A stretch of 64,000 bases of DNA from Todiramphus chloris collaris (taxonomy: Eukaryota > Chordata > Aves > Coraciiformes > Alcedinidae): positions 1,844,037 through 1,908,036 of the forward strand of contig JANVCC010000048.1 of the NCBI GenBank assembly GCA_025345505.1, read 5' to 3'. How positions within the stretch are numbered: position 1 is the first letter of the stretch; each line of letters opens with the position of its first letter. Below the pieces are notes generated by a model. The model saw only the letters and a program-made list of their open reading frames with translations. It made no database searches and had not been told where the DNA came from. Positions 24,411 to 37,000 of this stretch are shown here, piece after piece. A program made the position numbers and the translations under genes.

Positions 24411-25037
24411 TGAGCCAGCAATGTGCCCTCATGGCCAGGAAGACCAATGGCATCCTGGGGTGCATCAGAAGTGCTGTGATTAGTAGGTTGAGAGAGGTTC
24501 TCCCCCTCTACTCTGCCCTGGTGAGGCTGCATCTGGAATATTGTGTCCAGTTCTGGGCCCCTCAGTTCAAGAAGGACAGGGAACTGCTTGAGAGAGTCCA
24601 GTGCAGAGCCACAGGGATGCTGAAGGGAGTGGAGCATCTCCCTGCTGAGGAAAGGCTGAGGGAGCTGGGTGTCTTCACCTTGGAGAAGAGGAGCCTGAGG
24701 GGTGGCCTCAGGAATGGTTATAAATATGGAAAGGGTGAGTGTCAGGAGGATGGAGCCAGGCTCTGCCCTGTTATATCCACTGTCAGGACAAGGGACAACG
24801 GGTGTAAGCTGGAGCAGAAGAGGTTCCACAGAAACATAGGGAAAAACTGTGAGGATGATGGAGCTCTGGAACAAGCTGCCCAGAGAGGTTGTGGAGTCTC
24901 CTTCTCTGGAAACATTCCAAACCCCCCTGGCTCTGTTCCTGTGTGACCTGCTCTAGGTGACCCTGCTCTGGCAGGCGGGTTGGACTCAATGATCTTTCGA
25001 GGTCCCTTCCAACCCTGACCATTCTGTGATTCCATGA
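24411..25037 (+). mobile_element. CR1 LINE, ORF2 C-terminal end and 3' tail, relatively intact
   Basis: One open frame runs from the 5' truncation point to about 24850 without a stop. It encodes the C-terminal CR1 ORF2 pattern: 'GILGCIRSAVISRLREVL', then '[20 protein letters not shown]', then '[18 protein letters not shown]', then 'EERLRELGVFTLEKRSLRGG'. It shifts frame near 24850, just before the normal end of the protein. The 3' UTR matches the 6966-8036 copy, and the tail ends 'attctgtgattccatga'. Having one frame over ~440 bp suggests a younger insertion than most here. It lacks the reverse transcriptase core and is not functional. Confidence 0.96.
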
Positions 25038-25594
25038 AGGAAGATCTCTGCTTGTCAAGTCTGCCTTTCTGTTACAGCCAGAGTGAATTCAGCCCAAAAT
25101 GATGTATTGAGACTCACATCACTAGAGTCTCCTTCAGAGCAGTGATCAGGCCCGCAATCAGACGGTATCATTGCTGTGAGATTATGCATGCACATCTGGT
25201 GTATGCGGACACCGAGAGTCAACAACTGTTTGAGCAGCTGCTGTTGGTGGCAGGGATCTGCTCTACAAAAACCACAGTTCTCTTTGAGAACTGAGAGCTG
25301 CTAAGGAGAGGTAGAATTGGGTGACCAAGTGAGGCAAATTATCATGGCCAACAGGCTGGTCAGACTGCCGAGGAAAGTCCTCACGGGGGAAGGTGATGAT
25401 AACCCAGTCAAGTCGTGGGGGTGGAAGGAGAGACTGCAAGATCAACAGAACAAGGCAGCCCACTGCACCTGGACACACACAAATAAAACAGTGCCAGGGC
25501 AAGTGCGTTATAGGGGGGGTGGAATGAAACCAGAGCGCAGCAAAGAAGAACAGAGGGAATGTGAGGTGTGCAGGCAGTTGCAGGGCTACGGCCT
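25038..25594. other. Unassigned stretch with raised CpG content, upstream of a CR1
   Basis: The part 25310-25590 is richer in CpG and less AT-rich than its surroundings. It holds a 103-codon plus-strand frame (25317-25628) that runs into the following CR1. I cannot match its upstream 80 codons (with words such as 'VRLPRKVLTGEGDD' and 'SWGWKERLQDQQNKAAH') to CR1 ORF2 or to any gene. It could be diverged CR1, another old element, or a pseudogene fragment. Confidence 0.3.
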
Positions 25595-26533
25595 CATCAA
25601 GGTGATAGTGGGATGGATGATGGGGTAGAACACACCACCAGCAGAATTGTCCAGGTGATACCCAGCTAGAAGCAGCTGATACACTACTGCTTACACTACA
25701 TTACTGACAGTTGTTAGATAGTTGTGCTGCCAGATAACTGCGCTGCCATTCAGACAGACCCGGGTGGGGGCTGGAGAAATGGGACAATAAGAACCTCATG
25801 AAGTTCAGCAAAAGAGAAATGCCAAAGGCCTGCCCCAGGAGAGGAAAAAAAGCTATGCACCTGGACAGGATGGGGGCCAACTGGTTGGAAAGCGACTTTG
25901 TATGGGAGACCCTACAGGCCCTGGTGGACACCAAGTTGAGCATGAGCCAGGAATGGGCCCTTGCAGCAGAGCCTCCTGGGCTGTATTAGAAAGAGCACTG
26001 CCAGCAGATCGAAGAGGGTGATCCATCTCCTGTGCTCAGCACTTGTGGGGTAAATCTGGAGTGCTTATTCCAGTGTAGGCTTCCCCAGTACAAGAGAGAC
26101 CTGGATATACTGGAGTGATCCAGTATAGGGACACAAAAATGTCAAGGAGAGTCTGGAGGGATGGGACTATTCATCCTGGAGAAGAGAAAGCTCATGGGGG
26201 ATCTTATCCATTTGTAAGTGTGTAAAGAAGATGGAGACAGAAATTACCCAGTGGTGCCCAGTGGCAGGAGAAGAGGCAATGGACACCAACTGAAATATAA
26301 GAAATTCCGTGTAAATCTAAGCAGAAAATTTTATTCTAAGGGGGGGGGGGGGGGGTGGTGTCAAACACTTCTAGAGCCAGTTTCCCAGATGGAGTTTCTG
26401 TGCTTGGAGATATTACAAATCCAACTGTTCCTGAGAAACCTGCTGTAGCTGTTCCTGCTTGGAACAAGGTTTGGACTAGATGATCTCCAGAGGTCCCTGT
26501 TGACTGCAGCTATTCTGTGTTTCTGTGATACTC
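25595..26533 (+). mobile_element. CR1 LINE, old copy from the RT active-site region to the 3' tail
   Basis: Although heavily decayed, it can be followed base by base. The reverse transcriptase 'INDLDDG...FADDT' region is recognisable as DNA at 25598-25665. Next come 'aacctcatgaagttcagcaa' and 'ctggtggacaccaagttgag'. Then come the C-terminal domain ('cagtacaagagagacctgga', 'attcatcctggagaagagaa') and a 3' UTR 'ggactagatgatctccagag' with a decayed tail (attctgtgtttctgtga). Many stops and frameshifts break it. The subfamily differs from the 6966 and 9683 groups. A run of 16 G sits inside it. Confidence 0.93.
26340..26355 (+). repeat. Poly(G) run, 16 bases
   Basis: An uninterrupted run of 16 G lies inside the old CR1, where the family normally has a short 'gagggtgg'. 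Homopolymer growth or sequencing/assembly error could each explain it. As written it can form a G-quadruplex. Confidence 0.95.
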
Positions 26534-29500
26534 CGCGTTATTAAATTTGGTTAAAGAAAACAAACCCGTGAATTCAAAGCACTTAAAAAAATTGATTGAC
26601 ATCAGAGCTATCCATTCATGTTGGAATGCCATCACTGGACATGTTTGTTTTCATGAACTTAAATAGTGGATGCTCAGCAGTTCGGAAAAGTAATTCATTT
26701 TTGCAGTGAAAAAGCCACGTTTCTGAACATTTTTAGTTGTTGAATGCCATTTATTTCAGGGAGAGCAAGGTACAGAAATACCTCTGAAAGGAAAATTCCC
26801 AGGTGTCTAAATTTGAATTTGACTTTTTCAGTTCAGTCCTCTAAATTGCCATGTAGTTTTGACTAACAGGAGCAAACAGAGCTGATACAGTAGTATGAAA
26901 AGAAGCCAAATGAATGATGAATAAGTTCCCTAATTTTAGGTGTATTCCCTCAATGGGGCTGGCTTTATGGAAATGAAACTGCCATTGAAAGTCAGGTTTA
27001 TTCCTACATATTTTACGCTAGGTCTATTTTTAGTAATTGATGTCTCTTCCCAGAACTCAGTCAACAAGTATAAAAAATAAACCTGCATTTAAGTATTTAA
27101 GAGCATGTTCTGCCTGGCTAATTTTCTCCTGGAGTAATTTTTTTTCTAAATATAGAAATTATGACATCTCTTTAAATATTAAGATTGCTTTTTTTAAAGG
27201 AGTGTGAAATAACTCCTGCATATTTCTTTGTTTAAGAACCAAGGGGGGCCCATTGACTTCACTGGAATTACATGTCTAAAATTATGGACACTATTAAATG
27301 CTATTATGTCTGTTTTTCTCTGCTTAACAGAAGCAACATAAATACACATGTACTTCTGGGTTACAAATAACTGTATTTACTAAGCATGTACAAACGTTAA
27401 GCCCTGGCTGCGTGCCCTGATTAGTTTCTAACGCAAAACTGTGTTGTGAATACTATTAGAGAGCTGATAAAATGTTTACAAGGCTGCTGTTCTAGTTTTG
27501 TGTAAGGTAAACTTCATCCTGGCTGTGCCTTGAGCCAAGAGGGAAGGTGGTCAGAAAGGGGATCCTCCACCATATTCCAGGCATAGAAGATTCACTGCAG
27601 AGCTATATGTTGACTTCTCAAATTAAGCTAGTTTTAAAAGACGTGTCACTCACTGATGCTACATCTTATAAATGAAGTCAATCACTAATTATATTGCAGA
27701 GAAGTACCATGTGCCTAGCACACAGCTGTAAAAAATAGCAACCCCTAGTCAAAGCTACAGGTACAATGTTTGTGCCTAACAAAGCCAGTGGATTTTAATG
27801 ACGTGGTAAAGGCAATCTGCTGTATCATTTAGAAATTACTCCTGCACATGCAGATAACATGAGTTGCCTTTCCTTGTTTCAAGTGGCATCGGGGTTATAA
27901 GCAGCGATTACTTAGTGATAATTTGTCTATAATAGGTTTGATTTATTTCAACTTTTGTCGTTTAATTAATGGAGTGTATACTAATTATATTTTAAATTTC
28001 ATTCTTAGCTTGAAGTAAGATCTCCATTTTCTTGAAATTGGCACTAGCTCAAACAGACCTTGAAGAATCTGCTTCCCACATCCTTCAGAATCTTCCTTCC
28101 TTGAGGAAATCCCCTTTCTGAAATTTCTGTTTCGTTTCCTGTTTTCCAAATTATCCAAGATCAGACTCAGCATCCTGACTGCCAGAATGTGGCCTGAGAC
28201 AGAGAAAAGGCTATTCAGTAATTCACAAGTTCCCAAGCACCAGTTCTTGTAGGAGAACTGATTTTCATATGGGAGCTGATGGAACTCCACATTTTTGAGA
28301 TACAGGTTGTGCAAATTTAAGAACCTATATCTGGACTACTGGTTTTGAAACCTTGATGAGATTTTCATTCTAGCTGCGGGAAACTTCAAATTCACTCAGC
28401 CCTTTGGTGAATTTTGGCTTGTAGCAAACAATCACAGGAGGAACAGCAGCTTTGCATATGGCAACAATAATCTGGCATTTCTCTTGCATTGTGTCTAATT
28501 GACCCAACTCATGAGAGGATCAGGCCAGCCCAAGAGAAAAGACTTTCATTTGCCTTTCAGAGAAGCTGGATTGTAACTTTATTTTAATGTATATGTGGAA
28601 TGTCATGACCTTCCTCCCTTTTCCCTTTTCCTTCTAAGACCAGTAGCATTTCTTCTCTGTTTATATGATATTTTTTTTTTTTATTTATTTTTATTTTTTT
28701 TTGACTCTGGTAATGTTTCCCATATTTTATTTTCTATGGCTACTTTATGAGAGTTTGTTTCATCTCACCAGCCTCTGTTTTTGAGGAAAACATTTTCCTG
28801 CTCTTAGACTTTTTCTCAGAAGAAAGACCTGGCTTCTACTTCTGCATCCCTGGCACAGGTCTATGCATGTTCTGCAAATTCCTCAGCCACTGGGCAAAGT
28901 TTTGCTGTTTATTTTATTTATCTTTGCAGCTCACAGTGAACAGTATTGTGGCGTGAAGCCATCACTAGTGTCTGGGCATTCAAGAGGAGGAAAAAATGCA
29001 CGGCTGTGAGTTTATATCTACTCCCTTACATGCAGAGGTGTGCAGGGCTGGCAGCCTTGCTGCCGCCTATCCCGCAGAGCTGCCTCCTTCCCTGAAGCTG
29101 CTGGATCCCTCACAGTGGAGAGGGGATGGAGAGTCTCCTTTTATCCCTCTCTTGCCACTTTGTCTCATCATTTAGGGTCTCCGCTTCCCTAAATGGGTCT
29201 TTTCACCATGTGTGAAAAACCGTTTCCTTGGCTTTCTTTGTTAAAAAAGAGGACTGCCATGAACTAAGCAAAACGTTGATCAAGATCTAAATCCCGCTGT
29301 CATGGAAAGGGTTTTCTGTGTGTGTTTTTCAAGCTGTAAAGCCAAGAGGTTCAGTAGTCTCAGAAGCCTCCTGATAAACCAAAGCTGCCTCCCTCCTCTT
29401 CGCTGCATCAACCTATTTTGTTCCTAAACTACCTTTCCACAAAACGGAGACATTTAAGAAACAATTATATTGGACCAGGACATTCTCAGCCTTTTATTCT

Positions 29501-32500
29501 TTAATTCTGGTGCTAATAAACACCAACAGTTATATCCCCTCTGCCAAATGCTGCATGCCTTCGGGCACTGGTATAGTTTATATGCACATTGTCTCTAAAT
29601 CATAGTAAGCAGACCCCATATTGCCTGGTAGGTGAAGTCTAATGAGCAGTGTTATTTTTAGAAGCAGAACTATATCCTTTGATTTCTATTGTAAATTTTT
29701 TTTTTTATTGCTGGAATAATTTTTGTTTGTCTTGTGCTCTGCAGCTGCATATCAAGCTGAATGCTTTGGGGATTTGTTATTCTCTGCAACAAAGCCTAAT
29801 ATTCCTTCCTGGTCAGTATGTGACTGCACCTGGATCATCTACTGCATTTCTAATGCCTGTAACAGATATTTCCTGTTTTGGGATTCTATCCATTGTTCTC
29901 AGCTTTGAACTTCTCTTGCCTTCTTTAGGCAAGATGTTTAAATGATTGAAACCTTAGCCACCCATTCCTGCATCGTGACCCGTTATTTGCTCTTCCTTTA
30001 ATGTATGTAACATACAAAGGTGGAGTTTTCCAGGACCTGCATCTCGGATGGTGCTTTCCTATTTTTAAACCCAATCTGCATCAGGGTCACCGCATTACTT
30101 TTTAAACACATGAAGTTAAAATGCTGCAAAGCCTTGGTGGATTCAGCTAAATTATTTTACAATGATTTCTTCTTGCTTTAATTAAATTAATTAACTACGT
30201 GTAACTGTGATTACAAGTGCTTTGGAGTAATTGCTGTCTCTTCCTAAGTGTGTGTACAGAAGCTAAAACAATGAAGACAGTCCCATGAATAGTAATAAAT
30301 TTCAGGAAGAAGGTTTAGTTGTGTATTTTAACGAAACTCGTATGATTTAGAGTTTATCTTTTCCCTGGTATGATATATTGTTTATCTTTTCCCTTGACTA
30401 TAAGGTGCGTAAATACATTAACACGGACGACATATAGTGCTATATACACCACAGTGATTTAAAACCCCAAACTGAAAAGCTAAGTTTCTTTGTTCCCACA
30501 GCAAACAAGTGAAAAAGCTTAAAATTCCAAGTTGCCAAATATTTCCTCTCTCACTTAATATTAACTTAATAAACACGAATACATCTAACATTACACAAGA
30601 GTCTTGCGGTGTTGAAAGTGTTGAAATTCTGTTCAGACTAGCACTTGCTATTAAAAGAGAAGGAAAAAGATAAAATGTGCTTGAATAGTTGTGAAGAAAG
30701 TGTTTGGCTGATGGAAAAGTCAGAATTAAAAAGGAAGAATATAGCTATATATAGATGTGGTAAGTTGAAACCACAAAAGGAATTGAAGGCTCACTAGGTA
30801 AAATCACACAAGCTGAATTGTGACAGAGGTATGTGAGATATTAAGATGAGATAATGAATTATGAGTGGTCAGGATTAAAATATTACATTTCTCCAAAAAT
30901 GGAATTCTCCCTAGTGTGGAGGTAAAAATGCTTTTAAGGGCCAGGATCTGAGTCATCCTTTTTTTCCTTCCTTTTTTTATTTTATTTTTTTTTTATTTTC
31001 CCTTTCACGCAGCTGTCAGGGACTTTACTTGTGTGAGAAAAGACAGAAGTAGCAGGATCTAGTATTCCTAAAAATGTTCCATACAGATGACTTGGCCACA
31101 CTCTTCTTGCTTAATTTATGAAACTTGACAGAGTTGGGAAAAATGAAAGAATGGAGTTGTGTTCGTTCAGGCTAAACATACCTAATAAAACACTCTGGTT
31201 GCTGAGTGCCTCACTTCTCCATTAGCTGCATTAGTCCAGTACAGTGGAGTGAAATGCACCGGTAAATGATTGCACCAAAGATTTTTAAGACTGTTTGTAG
31301 CCTGTTCACACATGAGTAAAAGATAAAAGAAGTATTCCAAACTGACCAGCTGTACACAGACAACGACCAACGATTCTTTTAATTTCCTTTGCTGTATACA
31401 CAAAGAGCATCTTCAGAGGTGGAGGAAGGAAACTTTGAATGAAATTTGTTTCATCTCTAGATATATTGTTCAAAAGCTAACCAGAACCAATGACTGATGA
31501 ACCTTTTTCATGTGGCCTTTGATGTACGTGGCCATTTACTACTAGAACTGACACTGTCAACCTATTCCAAGTTTCAAATTCCCCTTCTTAGTATAAAGGC
31601 AAGTTGCATCTGCCTTTAGGAACAGAAATGATTGTCATCGAACTGGTATTGTTGATAGCATAACACACCAAATGTATATCTGGCTACATGTAAACAGTGG
31701 TTACTGGTTTCACTGGTGTCATGAGCTTTGTGCTACGCAATGTGTTTTGTGATTAACAATGTGCTTCGTGCTCAGCAATACTTTGCCTGCCCTGGGCAGC
31801 AGAACGCCTAAGATAATTATGCTGTTTTATTAGATCATTTTAATCACATATAAACACATCACACATCAGACATTTCAAACTTTTCCCTGCTTTTTTTTCT
31901 TGGCACAACAAAAGGAATGGCCTCTTCTTCATTAAATGCTGAGTGCTCAGGTCTTTCAGATCTTTCTTGCAGCACATCTCTTATAGGCCACCTGAGAAAC
32001 CAGCCCAGAGTTACACCATCCATATGGTTGTGTCCTGGAGTAATTTATCTTTAAAATGAGGAGGGAAAATAGAGGAAGACAGAGGTCAGTGAAATGCCAG
32101 TGGAAGTACAGGCCTTTGCAATTTCACAGTTGGACCGAATGGTGACTTTCACTGTGTGTATTTTCATTCATGTCTATCCTTTACGTTCTGCAGAGCTGCA
32201 ATCTCAGCCAGATCCCAGCAGAGCAGTGCACAGAGAGTAGGAAAGATGGAGCACAGGCAACCCAGGCAGCAGCAAGCAACAGATTTGTCTGCATAGATTA
32301 TCCCTTCCCACTCATGCACACGCTTGTCTTAAGTACACGTAAATAGATTTCTTTTCCCCTCTAGCCTTCTGTCAGACTCTCACTTTCACTGTGATCCAGC
32401 ATCTAAGGTACTACATATTTAGCCGTGTATTAGAGAGAGGGACCCTCTCTTTATCACTTCACATGATGGATTTATGGCACAGAATAGCATCTGGGGAGGA

Positions 32501-32999
32501 TGTGCTTGCTAAATCAGATGCCGAGCGTGGGTAATGAGAACCCACGAGCGCAGGAATTGCAAACATCATTCTGCAGAAGAGTGAGGCGAGGTGCAAAGAG
32601 CTGCCCTCAGACATAATACATGAAGCCAGACATGCTGCGTTTGCCTGATAGCTGGACTTTTTCTTTAGGACTAGTGCTACAGTTTTATTTTGTTAGCATG
32701 TGTACGTTTCAGATGAAGGGGAAGCATGAAGCCATTGGCTTGAGGAGTCTGAATACACCGCGGTACGCAGAGAGCAGAGGGAACACAAATGTAAATGACT
32801 TAGTCATGAAAGAGCTAGGGCAGGAATCAGATGCTCCAGCTCGCTGCAGAGACAAATGCCTCTGACATTTAGCTAGTGCAGACCATCAGTTCTCAAAGAC
32901 CAGGATTTTCACAGCAACACTGAACCAGCTGGAGCATTGGTAAGGAAATTTTTCCAAGTACACCTTGAATATCCAGACCCTGTGACATCACTAACAGCC
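26534..32999. other. Long single-copy noncoding stretch
   Basis: No exon, RNA gene or young repeat is recognised in 6.5 kb. The longest open frame is 109 codons (27985-28314, minus), with no domain. T/A-rich simple patches lie at 28670-28702 and 30958-31004. The sub-stretch 27780-28010 (with homeodomain-like ttaattaatgg) looks like possible conserved noncoding DNA and is listed among the findings. Confidence 0.5.
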
Positions 33000-33200
33000 C
33001 CCAGAGCATTTACTGTAAACAAGCGCCGACACTGTAAAGCATGAAATGTATGTGTCAAGTTTATTATGCTTCCCTTGCCTTGAGCTGATTAGTGCAAATT
33101 AATATTTCACACTAATCAGCATGAGCAGTTAGCACACAATTTGGATTTACGGAATTCAGCTGATTGCATTAAAAATGTATTTAGGCTATTTTTGCATTGT
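33000..33200. promoter_or_regulatory. Candidate regulatory element with a perfect inverted repeat
   Basis: A canonical forkhead word (tgtaaaca, 33014-33021) lies upstream of a perfect 11-bp inverted repeat: gctgattagtg at 33084-33094 and cactaatcagc at 33110-33120. The arms flank a 15-bp AT-rich centre containing attaat. Each arm contains a homeodomain-type TAATC core. The enhancer role is inference. What is seen is the symmetric arrangement and the absence of any repeat signature. Confidence 0.35.
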
Positions 33201-33579
33201 GCAAATAGAGGAAAAAAAAAAAATATCCGAACTGCTTCCAGTAACGGGTTTTTGTATTAGTTCTAATGTTAATGTCACTCCTCATATAGCAATATCCCAT
33301 TGACATGGTGGTGGCTTTATGGATATTGGATGCTTGTAAAATCCGTAGTTCGTACTGAATGAAAAATTCATGCTTAACTTGATTTATTTTTCTTTTAATA
33401 GGCAATGATTAGTCAAATTTTAAGTCATTATTTTAAACATGCTTTAAAAATATGCAAACAATAGGTAGTCTGAAATTTGATCCTGAAACTAGTTAAGAAA
33501 CTCACTTCTCAGGTAAAATAGTTACTCTGGATATGATGAGCATGAAACAGTATTTACATTTAGCTGGACCGAACAACAC
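33201..33579. other. Single-copy noncoding stretch
   Basis: Nothing is recognised apart from a short A-run (33212-33223). Confidence 0.5.
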
Positions 33580-34086
33580 TTGCATCAGTTTCCTTCTGTG
33601 GAGAAGAAACAAGAATGGCCACTTGCCACACTGAAGACTAAATGCAAAGCCCACCACTCATCTTTCCCAGAACACCACATGTATTCTTACAGATCCTTTC
33701 AAAACCCAAACAAAGCCCAGATGTCCCCATCAGTCTGGGGGAACACAGAACCCAGTTTCATTTCTGGGAAAGCTACTAAGGAAGTTCTCACTGAAGATGT
33801 CTCAGGTGAAGCACTTTCAGAGCTGGATCTAGCTCATAGCTCTTGCGGCTGTCTAGGAGATCTTGGCACCATTGATTTCAAACACCAATTGGATGACACA
33901 GGGGCTCTTAGATCAGTTTCTTCGATGCCGTATTGGGTTCCAGACAAGCAGATATCTGAGTACCTTGCAGTAATTAAAAGCACAAACATATGTGCACCAA
34001 GCACAGACACACACGCAGAGAAACATTATTCCAAATTAGGAATTAAATATTTATTTGGCCCAGTCTCCCGTCATGACTACAGCTAG
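33580..34086 (+). other. 168-codon open frame of unknown meaning
   Basis: This is the second longest open frame in the window outside repeats. The predicted peptide is hydrophilic, has no signal peptide, membrane segment or domain I recognise, and is not low-complexity. There is no clear CpG island or promoter upstream, and I cannot identify splice sites that would tie it to a gene. A chance open frame or part of a noncoding transcript is the more likely reading. Confidence 0.12.
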
Positions 34087-37000
34087 TTCTGTCTGCATAG
34101 CAAGAGGACAGACTGTCTTGTGTAGAAGGTCTGGCCAGTGTGAGTCTGTGTTTTAGTCACTGCTGTTTTCTTCCTTCACTGACATCTATCTGAACTTTTT
34201 GCAACCGTCGGAGCAGCTCTGGATCCATAGTGCTGCAATCAAGGGCAAAACCTGAGTCTCAGTTGATGTGGTGACACACATTGCCCACCCAGGGTTTTAG
34301 AGTGCAGCTGCTGACTCTGATGATGTTTCTGAGATATCCTCAGCAAATAAAGACCTCTGCGATTTCTCTAGGGGCAGTATCTCCATAGGCCATTACAACA
34401 TACGCCGTGAGGTGTTTTTTAAATCCAGACATGAAACTTTGTTCCTTGATTTGGCTTTTGGTTAGGAGAGCGAATTGTTAATACCTTCTTGCTGAAGTGC
34501 AAAAACATCAAGACCATAAGTGGAGGATTATGTAAAAGAGTAACTGTAGCTCTCTTTCCTCAGACAAATAAAAGCTGTCTGTACTGGGCTTGTTGGATGC
34601 CAACCCAGAATTCTGCATGACTCCTCCCCTAATGTGCACAGCTATTGTGAAATGGCCTTGAGCCATCTGAATCTCAGTATGAGCTCTGCTTTGCACCACG
34701 AAGATCAGATAAATATAAATACAATTCATTACCTAATAGTTATTCATAATGCACATTCTACCATTATCATTTAAATGACGTCTCTTCGATTTCCTTATTT
34801 GCTGATCCAAATCCACCATCGCTGCTCCCTCTGATTTGCTTGGTAATACATATAGAAAATCATGTAATTACACTTGTCAGCACAAAGGACTTGTAATGTT
34901 CTTACACATCCTATAATTGCAGCCCATTTGTCAACAAATGACAACTTCAATAACAGAAGTGCTCACATCATAAGGAATGTCCACACACTCCTTTAATAAA
35001 CACTGATTGAAAAATTTACTGCCACAGCAAGATGTTTCAGGACTTTAACATGAGGACGAGAAAAGCTCACCCATAACTGAAAACATATGTCCAGAAGAAA
35101 GAACCCAGCTATCCACACTCACAGGTCTTGTTGCTGATGTAAATTTAGGCAAGTATACAGAGGGAAGCATATTAAACCTGGAAACCTGACCTCATACATG
35201 GCCAGCAAACCCAATGAGTATGGCTTAAGCTGAAGCTGGGATAGGGTGCTGTGCCTTCACTGGATCCAAGCCAAATTAATATCATATATTATTATTATTT
35301 GTACTTTTTTGGGATGCTTTTATGTAGATCTCATACTCCTTTAAAGCACTTCTATGCTTAATGCCTGTATGTCATTGCCTTTCTGTTGTGGGTTCCTCTC
35401 CATGTTTGGCAAAGTCAAGTATGGAGTGCTGGGGAGTGCTTTTGACTCACCTTTTGGCTAAAGTTTCCTATTTCATATCTTGACATGCTGATTCAGAGAG
35501 TCACCAGCTAAACTGTAGTTAAAATGGCAGGCTTGCAGAACATCACCCTGTGCAGTAAGGCTTCCTATTTGGAAAATCAGAATTCAAGCTTTTCAGGAGA
35601 GACCAGGGGAGTTAGGCAGCCAGCTTGTCTTGGTTTTCCTAAGAATGCAACACTCACCTTCCCTAGGTGTGTGGAAAACTTGGCAGGATTTATTAATCTT
35701 TAATTTGCTTATTGAGCTGTCTGTTAGAGCTGGGTAAGAATAATTTACAAGAGAAGAATGTGAACGATGAGATTCATGTGTTTCTAGATAGAAGGAAAAA
35801 GATAGCCTCAAACTAAAACTTTAACGAAAAACAATGAATGATTAATTAGTCTCCAGTAAATAACAGTATAGTTGATGACCAGTTAACACCATAATAGAAT
35901 AAAAATGTAGGCATGAAAAGAAGTATCCATCATATTTAACCTTAGCATAGTTAGTGTAAAAAAAGGTTAAATTGTATTGATTAATCAATTTTATATATAT
36001 ATTATTTTTTCCTCAAACCCAATAAAGTTCCTTATCTTTTCCTGGATTGTGTTGGTAGCTCATCTCAAGTGTTGGAGACCTTGGGGTATCCTTCAGACAA
36101 CTATTTGAGAACATTCTGGTTTTAAGCATATAATAACACGTCCTTTGGACATTGCAAAAGCTTCACTGTGCTGTAAAACTCATTCTGTATTTACCCATGC
36201 CCATGTAATTGAATAAATAAAAAGAAAACATTGTGGAGCCTTCAGGGTCTCTTCACTGCTGTGGATGCTGGCAGACACAGCTGGGTACTGGGCAAGGGGC
36301 ACAGGAATCTTTACGTCGAGTCACTCTGGCTGTGGTGATGCCATGGATGTTTATCAGGACGATGGCCCAGAATTAATGTGATCACTCCCAGTGCTAAAAG
36401 CCTACTCTGTATCCTCTCATCCATTTGAACAAGATCCTGAAAGGTCAGAGTGACCAATACATTCATCACACGTGTGACAAATCAGGGTATATTCAGTTCT
36501 TTTTCGATATGCTGCAAATACACGAGTTCTGCTCCCTTTCCAATAGAAACAAAGATGTCATGTTTTTGCCGAGTCTTCTGAGCATCATGAGAAATAAATT
36601 AAAAGCAGTTACAGTTAATGGACAGGTGTTTACTTCCGCATGTAAAATCTGAGAGGAAAAACAGGTAAATATGTAGCAGCTCTGGATAGGCATTCTATTA
36701 ATATATGTAGAAAACATGAATTAAATATATGAAGCCCTAGTCTGAAGGTTTATGAGTGATCTGTTCAAATCAAGCTTCAGAGCCTAGTGTCAGGAAGCTT
36801 ATGCTCTAAGAGGCTTCAACAGGAAAGAGATCCCTGAGCAGAGATGCCAAAAATCACCTTGACTGATCCCAACTATCCATTTCTCCTAGCAAGTTATGGA
36901 CAACCTATAGAACAGACCCAAACAATACCAAATTTATGACTTATGATTTATTCAGAACTTCCTGAAAACCAGGACAGAGAAATCTCTAAATGAATTTGGT

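Noticed and set aside
24395-24874. 159-codon minus-strand open frame
   Set aside because: Antisense shadow of the CR1 ORF2 remnant at 24411-25037. A similar shadow occurs in the homologous copies.
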